Origin: Bulleidia extructa W1219
GTDB lineage: Bacteria; Bacillota_I; Bacilli_A; Erysipelotrichales; Erysipelotrichaceae
Assembly: GCF_000177375.1 (NCBI RefSeq)
Contig: NZ_ADFR01000002.1
Span: forward strand, 62,001 to 126,000
Reading direction: 5' to 3'
Length of the DNA stretch: 64,000 nt
Each line of letters opens with the position of its first letter. Position 1 is the first letter of the stretch. The notes under the pieces are model-generated. The model saw nothing but the letters and a program-made list of their open reading frames with translations. It was not told where the DNA came from and did no database searches. Below are positions 37,216-45,879 of this stretch, piece after piece. A program made the translations under genes and the position numbers.

Positions 37216-38120
37216 TATTTATAGTACTCCTTAGCAATATCACAGCCTACCCTTGCATTATTAAATACCAATTGAATATTGGAATTCAACGATTCACCAC
37301 CTGTTAATTCAGCCACTTTTGCTAATAAGAAAGGAGTGGCTTCTTTACCATGAATACCTTTTTCATCCATTTCAGCAATAGCTTGATCAATTACGCCATG
37401 AATCACTTTTGGATCCATGCTGTATTCTTCCGGAATTGGATTAGTAATTAATACACCACCATTTAAACCTAACTCTCTCTTGGCATGAATCATAGCTGCC
37501 GCTTCACTGGCATCCTTCAAAGAATAATCAACTTTTAGACCGGATGTTCTGGTATAGAAAGCAGGTAACTCTTCTGTTTGATAGCCAAACACAGGAACAC
37601 CCTTTGTTTCTAACACTTCCAATGTCTTCGGTAAATCTAAGATAGCCTTCGCACCTGCACAAATAACAGTTACATTTGTATTACCTAACTCCTCTAAATC
37701 AGCACTAATGTCAAAGGTTAGCTCAGCACCACGGTGAACACCACCGATACCACCCGTCACAAAGAATTCAACACCTGCCATAGCCGCAAAAATCATGGTT
37801 GTCGCAACCGTAGAAGCTCCCCATTCCTTCTTCGCAACAATAGTAGGAATATCACGACGGGACACTTTCGTAATGGATAAACCACGTTTCCCAAATTCTT
37901 CAATTTCTGCCCGAGACATCCCCACCACCGGTTCTCCTTCAATGATACCAACCGTTGCTGGAATACAGCCCTGATCACGAATGATTTGTTCAACCTCCAA
38001 TGCAGTTTTTACATTTTGTGGGTAAGGCATACCATGAGAAATGATGGTGGATTCTAACGCAATGACCGGCTTTCCCTCTGCAATAGCTTTCGCCACTTCT
38101 TGACTTGTTCTTACTTTCAT
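37215..38120 (-). CDS. psuG: pseudouridine-5'-phosphate glycosidase (PsuG)
   Basis: A 301-residue enzyme that splits pseudouridine 5'-phosphate into uracil and ribose 5-phosphate (C-C bond). Family blocks: VIALESTIISHGMPYPQN at the N-terminus, GVEFFVTGGIGGVHRGAE, and ESLNSNIQLVFNNARVG at the C-terminus, with the catalytic Glu and Lys within GKPVIALEST/AKAILDLPK regions. I chose ATG 38120 (AGGAGG seven bases upstream) over 38156. It overlaps psuK by four bases. Confidence 0.92.
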   Translation of the reverse strand: MKVRTSQEVAKAIAEGKPVIALESTIISHGMPYPQNVKTALEVEQIIRDQGCIPATVGIIEGEPVVGMSRAEIEEFGKRGLSITKVSRRDIPTIVAKKEWGASTVATTMIFAAMAGVEFFVTGGIGGVHRGAELTFDISADLEELGNTNVTVICAGAKAILDLPKTLEVLETKGVPVFGYQTEELPAFYTRTSGLKVDYSLKDASEAAAMIHAKRELGLNGGVLITNPIPEEYSMDPKVIHGVIDQAIAEMDEKGIHGKEATPFLLAKVAELTGGESLNSNIQLVFNNARVGCDIAKEYYK

Positions 38121-39052
38121 AATTTTTCCTCCTGTATTTTCATACTTTCCATCCATTCACGCACCTTGGCGCTTTCTAAGCTGCGACGTCGTACAGCATC
38201 TTGTTCAATACTAACAACCGCTGCACTAAGACCAAATCGAATGGCCTTACGAGGACTAATCCCTCGAATTCGCTCAGAAACATACGCTCCTAACAAAGAA
38301 TCGCCACCACCTGTTGCATTAGACAGACGAATCGGACGATGACGGTACCAGAACATGCCTTCTGAACTTCCAAGTATAACACCTTGATCGGCCAATGACA
38401 CAATAATCTCTTGAACTCCTTGATTTAAAAACCAAGAAAGACATTGTCTAGCTGTTTCTTTATCTTTTACAAAAATATTTGTCAATGCTTCAGCCTCATA
38501 TTGATTTGGTTTAAACACATTTAAGTGAGGAAGCACCGAAACCAAACGCTTGGATTTTTGAACCGAAACCGGATCGGCTACTAAAAATGATTTAGCCTGT
38601 TTCGTTAAATACTCAATACTTTTTAAATCCAAGTTAGCGTCTAAAATCAAAGCATCTCCTTCATCTAAATCTTCTAACGCTCGATCCAACAAAGCAGTAT
38701 CCATTGCTCTTAAAATACGCATATCGCTCATGGCAATTTTCATATCGCGATTTTGATCTAAGATAGCCATATAAATAGAGCTTGGATACTCTTCAGTTTC
38801 AGAACTTTTGGAAATATCAATACCCAATTTTCGGCAATCTTCTTTCAGCATTTTTGCGTATGGATCAGACGCAAAACAAGTCACAAACTGTACATTTTCA
38901 CCTAACAAAGCACAAATTTGAGCAATATTACGCCCTACTCCACCAAAACTTAAACTAATTTCACCGGGATTAGAATCGTATTGACGAAGTGGTTCTAAAC
39001 TGGAACCACAAATATCAATATTAGCTCCTCCTACAATACAAATTTTTTTCAT
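38117..39052 (-). CDS. psuK: pseudouridine kinase, PfkB family (PsuK)
   Basis: A 311-residue ribokinase-fold kinase phosphorylating pseudouridine at the 5' position for PsuG. The N-terminal CIVGGANIDICGSS and SFGGVGRNIAQICALLG and the C-terminal NATGGGDSLLGAYV (catalytic Asp) are PfkB signatures. Adjacent psuG makes the substrate assignment strong. It overlaps the 39052-39594 gene by one base (ATGA-like coupling) on the upstream side. Confidence 0.9.
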   Translation of the reverse strand: MKKICIVGGANIDICGSSLEPLRQYDSNPGEISLSFGGVGRNIAQICALLGENVQFVTCFASDPYAKMLKEDCRKLGIDISKSSETEEYPSSIYMAILDQNRDMKIAMSDMRILRAMDTALLDRALEDLDEGDALILDANLDLKSIEYLTKQAKSFLVADPVSVQKSKRLVSVLPHLNVFKPNQYEAEALTNIFVKDKETARQCLSWFLNQGVQEIIVSLADQGVILGSSEGMFWYRHRPIRLSNATGGGDSLLGAYVSERIRGISPRKAIRFGLSAAVVSIEQDAVRRRSLESAKVREWMESMKIQEEKL

Positions 39053-39594
39053 TATTTTCCCTTCAATATCTCTTTCAATAAAATCAGATGTTCTTTCACT
39101 TGCTCTTTTTCGAATTTTCCTTGTGATAACAATAGATATGAACTCATCAGGGCATGTTTAATTTCTTCCCTTTGTGATTTTTCTAAAGAGTTTAAGTCCA
39201 ATTGATTTGCCCTAGATAAGATAGATTCCAATTCCATAACCATCGCCATCAATTCCTTCTCTCGAATCGCTTTACTAAATACTTCCAGAAGATTCCAATG
39301 TTGATTATGACTCGTTCTAATGATGACAATAACATCAAAATTCTTTATCCTTCTTTTGATATTTTCAAACAGAGTATACCATTCTTCTTTTGTGATTCCA
39401 TCCATCAACAAGTATTCCCCCGACATTTTCCTATGATCACCTGTTTGATCTTTATCTAAAAGAAAAGCAAGTTGCACTGTTAACTTCAACTGTTCATCAC
39501 CGATTAGTATAAAATCTGTTTTTTCTTGTTGCATGATCTCTCTAACAACACTTATGTTTTGTTCATTTGAACTATACATTAAAATTTTCTTCAT
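39052..39594 (-). CDS. DUF3783-like hypothetical protein
   Basis: A 180-residue soluble protein. The first 120 residues have an alternating beta-alpha pattern ending in TSHNQHWNLLEVFSKAIREKELM, which resembles the DUF3783 domain (a T-x-x-N-x-x-W block followed by an E-rich helix). The rest is helical. It is the first gene of a likely operon with psuK, psuG and the acetyltransferase gene, so a regulatory role is possible, but no DNA-binding motif is seen. Confidence 0.5.
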   Translation of the reverse strand: MKKILMYSSNEQNISVVREIMQQEKTDFILIGDEQLKLTVQLAFLLDKDQTGDHRKMSGEYLLMDGITKEEWYTLFENIKRRIKNFDVIVIIRTSHNQHWNLLEVFSKAIREKELMAMVMELESILSRANQLDLNSLEKSQREEIKHALMSSYLLLSQGKFEKEQVKEHLILLKEILKGK

Positions 39595-39689
39595 AACTGT
39601 TATAATAATACTATATAAAAAGGAACTTACGAAGCATCGTTCTTCCTCAAACCCAAAAAATCAAGTATGATAATCAGAAAGGAGTTCAA

Positions 39690-40076
39690 ATGTCTATTTA
39701 CGAATCAGGTGAAGATTATTTATTGGCTATTTTAGTTATCAAAGAACGAAAAGGTCTCTGTCATTCTATTGATGTAGCGGAAGAAACCGGTTATTCCAAA
39801 GCAAGCGTTTCTATTGCCATGAAAAAATTGCGAGAAAATGGCTATATTCAGATGAATCAAGATGGAACTTTAGAATTGTTAGAAACAGGCCTAGCCATTG
39901 CCAAAAAGATCCATGAACGCAATACAGTGTTGACCGATTATTTTAAACAACTTGGGGTTGATCCGGACATTGCTTATCACGATGCTCATAAGATTGAACA
40001 TGATTTAAGCGATCAAACTTTCAGTAAAATCAAAGAAGAATACCTAAAAATAAAAAATAAGAGAGGCAAGTCTTAA
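39690..40076 (+). CDS. DtxR/MntR-family metal-dependent regulator
   Basis: A 128-residue regulator with an N-terminal winged helix (CHSIDVAEETGYSKASVSIAMKKLRENGYI) and a short dimerisation domain holding metal-ligand-like residues (AYHDAHKIEHDLSDQT). It lacks the C-terminal SH3-like domain of DtxR, as MntR does. MntR-type proteins control manganese or iron uptake; the target is not in the immediate neighbourhood. AAAGGAG lies before the ATG and a clear terminator follows. Confidence 0.85.
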   Translation: MSIYESGEDYLLAILVIKERKGLCHSIDVAEETGYSKASVSIAMKKLRENGYIQMNQDGTLELLETGLAIAKKIHERNTVLTDYFKQLGVDPDIAYHDAHKIEHDLSDQTFSKIKEEYLKIKNKRGKS

Positions 40077-40093
40077 AAAACTTGCTTTTTTTT
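40064..40093 (+). terminator. terminator of the DtxR-family gene
   Basis: GCAAGT and ACTTGC around an eight-base loop, followed by eight T; placed across the stop codon region. Confidence 0.8.
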
Positions 40094-40162
40094 GTGTCAT
40101 TTAAAACACCAGTTCTATTTTCACATACAACAAAAAAAGAAACCTGAAGGCTCCTTACTAAG

Positions 40163-40233
40163 AGCGCGTGATGAGAATCGAACTCACGTATGCAGCTTGG
40201 AAGGCTGCCGTTCTACCATTGAACTACACGCGC
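40163..40233 (-). tRNA. tRNA-Gly (TCC)
   Basis: The minus strand starts GCGCGTG-TA-GTTCAATGG and ends CACGCGC-T. Anticodon loop CTTCCAA gives TCC. The discriminator U73 is standard for glycine. CCA is not encoded. Confidence 0.93.
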
Positions 40234-40241
40234 ATAAGAGG

Positions 40242-40314
40242 TGACTCGGAAGGGACTCGAACCCTCGACCCACTGATTAAAAGTCAGTTGCTCTACCGTC
40301 TGAGCTACCGAGTC
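40242..40314 (-). tRNA. tRNA-Lys (TTT)
   Basis: Acceptor GACTCGG/CCGAGTC, D-arm GCTCAGACGGTAGAGC, anticodon loop CTTTTAA (TTT), T-arm GGGTTCGAGTC. Discriminator A, no complete CCA. Confidence 0.93.
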
Positions 40315-40330
40315 AGACACAAAATAAAGG

Positions 40331-40402
40331 CTGGGGCAGCGAGATTCGAACTCACGCATGAGGGAGTCAAAGTCCCTTGCCTTACCGCTTGGCTATGCCC
40401 CA
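40331..40402 (-). tRNA. tRNA-Gln (TTG)
   Basis: Acceptor TGGGGCA/TGCCCCA, typical of tRNA-Gln (U1-A72), anticodon loop CTTTGAC (TTG), discriminator G. CCA is not encoded. Confidence 0.93.
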
Positions 40403-40438
40403 ATCCGAATTCATTGCGATGAACACAACAAATATAAA

Positions 40439-40523
40439 TGGTGGAGGCGGGTGGTTTCGAACCACCGAACCCAGAGGGAGCAGATTTACAGTCTGCCGCG
40501 TTTAGCCACTTCGCTACGCCTCC
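40439..40523 (-). tRNA. tRNA-Tyr (GTA)
   Basis: An 85-base class II tRNA with long variable arm; acceptor GGAGGCG/CGCCTCC, anticodon loop CTGTAAA (GTA). CCA is encoded. Confidence 0.93.
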
Positions 40524-40527
40524 AACA

Positions 40528-40603
40528 TGGTGCCGACTATAGGAATCGAACCTACAACCTATTGATTACAAATCAATTGCTCTGCCAATTGAGCCAAGTC
40601 GGC
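40528..40603 (-). tRNA. tRNA-Thr (TGT)
   Basis: Acceptor GCCGACT/AGTCGGC, anticodon loop TTTGTAA (TGT), T-arm GGTTCGATTCC. CCA is encoded. Confidence 0.93.
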
Positions 40604-40616
40604 ATTTAGAAAAAAA

Positions 40617-40692
40617 TGGTGGAGGTTAACGGGCTCGAACCGCTGACCCTCTGCTTGTAAGGCAGATGCTCTCCCAACTGAGCTAAACCTCC
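40617..40692 (-). tRNA. tRNA-Val (TAC)
   Basis: Acceptor GGAGGTT/AACCTCC, D-arm GCTCAGTTGGGAGAGC, anticodon loop CTTACAA (TAC). CCA is encoded. This is the first gene of the six-tRNA cluster on the minus strand. Confidence 0.93.
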
Positions 40693-40713
40693 ACAGTTAT
40701 TTGCTGCTTAGTT

Positions 40714-40743
40714 ATACTAACATGCCCCCTATCTATCCGTCAA
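40714..40743 (-). promoter_or_regulatory. promoter of the tRNA cluster
   Basis: Minus strand TTGACG (40743-40738), 18-base spacer, TAGTAT (40719-40714), about 20 bases before tRNA-Val. A good sigma-A type match; the six tRNAs Val-Thr-Tyr-Gln-Lys-Gly probably form one transcript. Confidence 0.7.
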
Positions 40744-40916
40744 CATTTTTTTATGGTTTTTTTGAAAAATTTCAGACATGAATTTCAATCAAAAGATTCA
40801 TTTGTCATGATAAAAAACACTTTATTTCAATACCATTCATTTATCTTTCACCTTCTTTTTTTAGTCAGCAAAGATGTGTTACTATATATTTGTATATCGT
40901 ACATTTGGAGGTATCT

Positions 40917-41348
40917 ATGCGTATCTATAACTTAAATACCCACAATGAAAACAAGCGCTTTTTGCTTTCTATCCTCATTGGTCTACCCGCTTCTATTTTA
41001 ATGGGATATTTGTTTTATCTTGTATCAAGGTGGTTTACTTTCCGTTTAGATATCTTTTACATCGTGATTGCTTATACGATTTCCCTATTATTAAAAAAAG
41101 TAGGTCGAGGCGTTACTAAAAAATTCTCCATTCTAGGGGCTTGTTTAGCTTTTGTAGCTATTATTGTAGGTGATGCACTCATTCTATTTGGGCAGAACGC
41201 TATTAACCTTTTAACAAACGCTATTTTCTTCTCTCAATTTATTCGCATAGAAGTTTATTCTCTAACAGCCAATCTAAATGCTTTAATTGGTCTTTTAATT
41301 CGAGTAAGCGCTATTTATGAAGCCTATTACTATTCTGTATTGTTCTAA
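40917..41348 (+). CDS. hypothetical four-helix membrane protein
   Basis: A 143-residue membrane protein with about four hydrophobic segments and no recognisable motif. I set the start at ATG 40917 because GGAGG lies six bases before it; the ATG at 40890 has none. Its end is separated from alr by only 10 bases, so it is co-transcribed with alanine racemase; a wall-related role is only a guess from that. Confidence 0.65.
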   Translation: MRIYNLNTHNENKRFLLSILIGLPASILMGYLFYLVSRWFTFRLDIFYIVIAYTISLLLKKVGRGVTKKFSILGACLAFVAIIVGDALILFGQNAINLLTNAIFFSQFIRIEVYSLTANLNALIGLLIRVSAIYEAYYYSVLF

Positions 41349-41358
41349 GGAGGAAAAC

Positions 41359-42447
41359 ATGCATCGTCAAACCTGGTTTGAAATTGATTTAGAAAAAATC
41401 AAACATAATGTTCAACAAGTTCAATCTTTTCAACAAAAAGAAGTGATGGCTATTTTAAAAGCAAATGCTTACGGTTGTGGAGATATACAATTAAGTAAAC
41501 AACTGGAAATGATCGGTATCCATTTTATAGGGGTTTCTTCCGTTGATGAAGCTCTTGTTCTTCGTAAACATGGCTTCCAGGGCAAACTGTTAGTTCTAGG
41601 CGGTACTAATATAGAAGATTTAGAAACTCTTATTCAAAATCATATTACTGTCACCGCTTATTCTGAAGAATGGATCGAAAAATTCACACAACATGATTTA
41701 ACCGGTTTAAGCATTCATCTTAAAATTGATACCGGTATGAATCGCATTGGTTTCGATAATGCCGATGAAGCTAAAAAAGCCCTATCTCATCTGCTAGACC
41801 AGAATGCGCAAGTTGAAGGAATTTTCACACATTATTACCAATCAGACCAAGACGAAAAAAATACCGCTCGCCAATTTAAAGATTTCAAAAAAATCGTCAC
41901 TTATTTGAATCATTCATTTTCATATATTCACGCCGATAATTCCGATGCCTCTTTGTATTTTCAAGATAACTTTACCAACATGGTACGCCTTGGGATCGCT
42001 CTTTATGGTTATAGTACACACCATACCGGTCTACAAGAAGCTCTTTCTCTATACACCAAGCCCATCATGATCAAAGTCGTTCATCCTGGTGAAACCATCG
42101 GTTATGGAGCCACTTACAGGGCTCAAGAAGAAGAAATCATCGCCACCTTACCCATCGGATATGCAGATGGTCTACTTCGCATCAATCAAGGAAGAAAAGT
42201 ATATGTAAATGGTCAATACGGAACAATCGTCGGACGCATTTGTATGGATCAATGTATGGTGAAATTAGAGCAGAAAATTTCCCTTGAAGATACCGTTGAA
42301 ATCTTTGGATCCCATATTTCTCTTAACCAAATGGCTTTAGAAACCAACACCATTTCTTATGAAATCATCTCTTTGATCACACCAAGAGTCACTCGTGTAT
42401 ATAAAGATAGTCATACTTCTTGGGAAATGAACTGGCGATACGAATAG
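41359..42447 (+). CDS. alr: alanine racemase
   Basis: A 362-residue PLP enzyme making D-alanine for peptidoglycan. PLP lysine Lys34 lies in AILKANAYGCG; the second catalytic residue is the Tyr in IGYGATYRA; RICMDQCMV and HIKIDTGMNRIGF-like blocks are also present. I chose ATG 41359 (AGGAGG, five-base spacing) over 41317. A terminator follows. Confidence 0.95.
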   Translation: MHRQTWFEIDLEKIKHNVQQVQSFQQKEVMAILKANAYGCGDIQLSKQLEMIGIHFIGVSSVDEALVLRKHGFQGKLLVLGGTNIEDLETLIQNHITVTAYSEEWIEKFTQHDLTGLSIHLKIDTGMNRIGFDNADEAKKALSHLLDQNAQVEGIFTHYYQSDQDEKNTARQFKDFKKIVTYLNHSFSYIHADNSDASLYFQDNFTNMVRLGIALYGYSTHHTGLQEALSLYTKPIMIKVVHPGETIGYGATYRAQEEEIIATLPIGYADGLLRINQGRKVYVNGQYGTIVGRICMDQCMVKLEQKISLEDTVEIFGSHISLNQMALETNTISYEIISLITPRVTRVYKDSHTSWEMNWRYE

Positions 42448-42480
42448 AATCCACTTTTCCAAAATATTGTACTGAATAAC

Positions 42481-42513
42481 GACCAAGCTGACCTATTTCA
42501 ACTTGGTTTTTTT
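42481..42513 (+). terminator. terminator of alr
   Basis: ACCAAG and CTTGGT arms with a 14-base loop and a seven-T tail. Confidence 0.75.
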
Positions 42514-42554
42514 ATTTAGTTATCAACCCATTCAGTATTATAAATTCCCCCACT

Positions 42555-42582
42555 AAAAAAGGTTAGCTTTTACGCTAACCCA
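42555..42582 (-). terminator. terminator of the surface-protein locus
   Basis: GGTTAGC and GCTAACC around TTTTAC; on the minus strand the stem is followed by TTTTTT. It ends the 42588 gene. Confidence 0.82.
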
Positions 42583-42587
42583 ATCAC

Positions 42588-43133
42588 TTAATCATTTCTT
42601 CTTTTATAAATATAGAGACCAATACCGATAATTGAAGCCGTACTAATAAATCCAATAGCAAGAGGCATAACAGAATTCTTCTTTTCTTCTGTTTCTTCCT
42701 TTTTCATTTTTTTATTAGTTGCCCCTTTTTCTTTCTTGCTGGTATCTGTACTTTCTGCTTGATTTTCTTTTTGAGTCTTCTCTTGTTTCTCTTCTTCTAC
42801 TTTAGATGTGGTATCATTTTCAATCTTATCCTTGCTCTTAGAAGCAGAGTCATTTTTCTTCATTTTCGCCACCTTAGAAACTGTTTTCTTAGTAGAAGAC
42901 TTTTCAAAAGAGGCTTCATCTTTAGACGCAGTATCAGCAGCTTTTTTCTGTTTTACTTTCTCTTTATTTTTTTCCAAATAATCCTTATGAGCTTTCAACG
43001 CCAAATGATATTGATGGCGTAATTTATCTCGTTTCATGGCTAATTCATTTAATTTAGCTTCTTTCTTTTCTAACTCTTTTTTAGCCAATTCTAAAGCCTG
43101 TATTGCTTTGACATGATTCTCTTGGGCTATCAT
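42588..43133 (-). pseudogene. C-terminal part of the split SEC10/PgrA-like surface protein
   Basis: A 181-codon frame: heptad-rich helix (residues 1-60), a long Lys/Glu/Ser/Thr-rich wall-spanning-like region, then a hydrophobic segment SVMPLAIGFISTASIIGIGLYIY and KRRND. That ending looks like a sortase-type anchor without LPxTG. It has no signal peptide and no ribosome binding site before the ATG. The frame opens upstream through LKQSSAALM and continues the coiled coil of the gene at 43154 if one A is added near 43160. I therefore read it as the displaced C-terminus of that protein. Confidence 0.65.
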
Positions 43134-43153
43134 TAACGCTGCGCTGGATTGCT

Positions 43154-45685
43154 TTAATTTTCTTTTGCCTTGGTCAAAGTGGCCTCTGTCTTCACCGTAT
43201 CAAAACGATCCACCGCCTTTTTAGCTTCTTCTAATTTATCTTGTTTAGCTTTCAAATCTTTCTTAGCTTCTTCTAACTTACTCTTAGCATCTATGAATAC
43301 CTTATAAGATTCATCAGACGATTTTTTAGCTGATAAATATTCCTGCTTCTTAGCTTCCTCGTTTTTCTTGAGAACTTCAAAATCATGATTGACCTTAGTT
43401 TGTTTTTGGACTAATTCATCGTACTCTTTCCAAACCCGCTTCTCAGCTTCTTCCAGTTGAGCTACTTCTTGTGTTAAGGTTTTTACTTTTTCTTTTGTTT
43501 TTTGTAGCTCAACCTCATAATTTTGCAACTTATTCGTTAAATCCGTTTCTCTATTTTTAAGAATATCAGAAGATTTCTTAGCATCCTCTAATTCCTTAGT
43601 AGCCTTTTGAACTTCTTGTTCAGCCACATCTCGAACCAATTTAGCTTTTTGTGTTTCTGCTTCTGCTTGTTTTAAGCCGGTTTCAAGATCCGATACCATT
43701 TTTTCTTTTTCTTGGACTTCCTTAGTGGCTTTAACTAAAGGTTCAATCGCCTTTCCTAATGCTTCATTAGCCGCTTTAACCGCTTTATCTAATTCAGCTG
43801 TCTTAGCTTCTAATTTGGCAACCTTTTCTTTAGCTTTAGCCACCTTCTCTTGTGCTTTCTTCAATTGAGTTGCACCCTGATTAGTCACCGCTTCATCATA
43901 AGATTTCTTAGCTTTATTGTAAGCCTTTTGTGCTTCTTCCTTTTTTGCTTCCACTTCAGCTTTATACTTAACTAATTTTTCTAAATACCTAGTATCTTCA
44001 ATGCCTTCATGCCCATAATTAGGCTCATTTTTCATACCAAATACTTGGTTCATCAACGTGCCATACTGATTAGCCGTTTTAATACCATCAACAGAACCAA
44101 CCGTCGTATATTTTTCAGAAACAATATTCAAATAATGTCCATCTTCACGTGTAAGTGGTTTGTATCCAAACTTTTGTTCAAATTTAGCGATATACTGATC
44201 ATCTTCCAGTTCATTATTGTCATAAACAAACTTTTCTTCTTCATATAATGCTTTTAAAGCCTTTCCTTTGCCATAGCCTTGTGCTACATTTTCACCAACA
44301 CCTTTAATTAAGTGAGAATGAGCCGACGCATGTTCATCTTTTTCCACAATTTCCTTCGACTTAGCCCCTTGAATTTGTGCAACAGCCATAATATCGTCAT
44401 GGATCATCAATTTTTTTAAGCCTTTAAAGTTGCTATCAGTCGTACGCAACTTGTTCATTTCAATAATTCCCTTAACTCCATCAATCGCATTATCCAATGA
44501 CAATAATGAGTTATTCTCGATAGTTCTAAAAACGCTCTTATACTTTTCTATTAATTCAAGTGCCTTAGTGGATTTATTGGTTTCATAGAATCCAACCATT
44601 CCCTTAGCTACGTTAGCTATTGCCACATCTAGCTGAGACTTAGCTCTATCTAAAGCGTTTTTCAATTCGGCAATCATTTTATCCACATTTAGATTTTTAA
44701 GCTCTTCTTCTGCTTTTTGAACTTCTTGTTTAGCAGCATCCACTTCTTTATTATGTTGATTGATATCGTTGGCCGCTTTCTTTAAATCAGCTTGTGCTTT
44801 ATTTTTAGCTTCTTGTAACTTCTTTTGTTGCTCTTTAGCACGATCCAATACGTTTTTGGCGTCCTTTAAATCTTCTTTCTTTTCTGTTTCAGTCGCTTCT
44901 TTTGTTCCAAATTCATCTTCAGCCACCTCTAACTTTTCTTTAAGTTGCTTAACTTGTTCTTCTTTTTCATGAATTTTTTTCCTGAGCGTTTTCACATGAT
45001 TCTTAATTTCTTCTAATTCTTTTGCGGCCTTAGATTTAAAATGGCTATCCTCCATCTCATCTAATTCCGTTTTAGAAGTATTTAGCTCACCGGTTTTTGT
45101 TTGTTTATTCTTAGTTGCTTGATCCCATTTCGCTTTTGAAGCTGCAACTTCTTTCTCTAATTTTGCTTTTTCTTTTACTTTAGTAGCTGTTTCCGTCTTG
45201 GCTTTTTTATACTCGGAAACTGTTTTATCAGTTGTCGACTTTTTATCATCATAGTCTTTTTGCGCTTTATTTAAACGTTCTTTTTTAGTATTCAACTCAT
45301 CTTGGGCATGATTAGCCTCATCAGTAGCTAATTCCAGTTCAGCATCAGCTTTCTTCCTAGCTTCTCCACTATGAGCCTCTTGATTTGCTTTATCGGCCAT
45401 AGAAAAATCATGTTCAGCACTCACCTTATCTTTTTTAGCCGCTTCTAATGCTTCTTTCTTTATTTTTTCCAATTTCGTTGCTTGATCATAGGTATTCTTA
45501 GCAAGATTAACGGCATTTTGAGCGCCAATTGTTTCTTGAACTGCTTTTTCATATTCACTAGAAGCCTGATTCAACTTGTCTTTCGTTTGTTCAGCTAATA
45601 CAGGGGTTACTTGTGCAATCACTTGACCAGTAGATAAGGTAGCAAGGGTAGCGAGAGTTATTTTTTTCAACTTTTTACGATTCAT
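43154..45685 (-). CDS. SEC10/PgrA-like coiled-coil surface protein, frame lost at the C-terminus
   Basis: An 843-residue exported protein: signal peptide (residues 1-31, ending VLAEQ), a long heptad-rich coiled coil (about 35-345), a globular CAP/SCP-like domain (about 365-565; SAHSHLIKGVGENVAQGYGKG and GHYLNIVSEKY), then more coiled coil to the stop. This is the plan of SEC10/PgrA-type surface-exclusion and adhesion proteins. They are normally wall-anchored, but this frame stops before any anchor; the anchor lies in the next frame (42588-43133). A single missing A near 43160 (GGCAAAAGAAAATTAA) explains the break. Confidence 0.75.
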   Translation of the reverse strand: MNRKKLKKITLATLATLSTGQVIAQVTPVLAEQTKDKLNQASSEYEKAVQETIGAQNAVNLAKNTYDQATKLEKIKKEALEAAKKDKVSAEHDFSMADKANQEAHSGEARKKADAELELATDEANHAQDELNTKKERLNKAQKDYDDKKSTTDKTVSEYKKAKTETATKVKEKAKLEKEVAASKAKWDQATKNKQTKTGELNTSKTELDEMEDSHFKSKAAKELEEIKNHVKTLRKKIHEKEEQVKQLKEKLEVAEDEFGTKEATETEKKEDLKDAKNVLDRAKEQQKKLQEAKNKAQADLKKAANDINQHNKEVDAAKQEVQKAEEELKNLNVDKMIAELKNALDRAKSQLDVAIANVAKGMVGFYETNKSTKALELIEKYKSVFRTIENNSLLSLDNAIDGVKGIIEMNKLRTTDSNFKGLKKLMIHDDIMAVAQIQGAKSKEIVEKDEHASAHSHLIKGVGENVAQGYGKGKALKALYEEEKFVYDNNELEDDQYIAKFEQKFGYKPLTREDGHYLNIVSEKYTTVGSVDGIKTANQYGTLMNQVFGMKNEPNYGHEGIEDTRYLEKLVKYKAEVEAKKEEAQKAYNKAKKSYDEAVTNQGATQLKKAQEKVAKAKEKVAKLEAKTAELDKAVKAANEALGKAIEPLVKATKEVQEKEKMVSDLETGLKQAEAETQKAKLVRDVAEQEVQKATKELEDAKKSSDILKNRETDLTNKLQNYEVELQKTKEKVKTLTQEVAQLEEAEKRVWKEYDELVQKQTKVNHDFEVLKKNEEAKKQEYLSAKKSSDESYKVFIDAKSKLEEAKKDLKAKQDKLEEAKKAVDRFDTVKTEATLTKAKEN

Positions 45686-45879
45686 ATATTCTCCTATCGT
45701 GACTTTATTCTAATTAGTCCGTTGGTTCATTATAATGTATATTCACTTTTTTTCAAATTAAGAAGCTCTATCATTAAAATTAAACAATTTGATATCGTTA
45801 TCCTCTCTTTCTTCAAAATCAGCTATAAATGTATTTTGATCATCAAAAAATGACCTGTTCAAGTCTAACAGATCATTTT

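Noticed and set aside
42561-42580. A further GTTAG...CTAAC regulator site
   Set aside because: Spacing is N8 and the stem is followed by a T-run on the minus strand; it is a terminator.
43154-43170. Programmed -1 frameshifting in the surface protein
   Set aside because: No X-XXY-YYZ slippery heptamer precedes the stop and no downstream pseudoknot is evident; a mutation is simpler.
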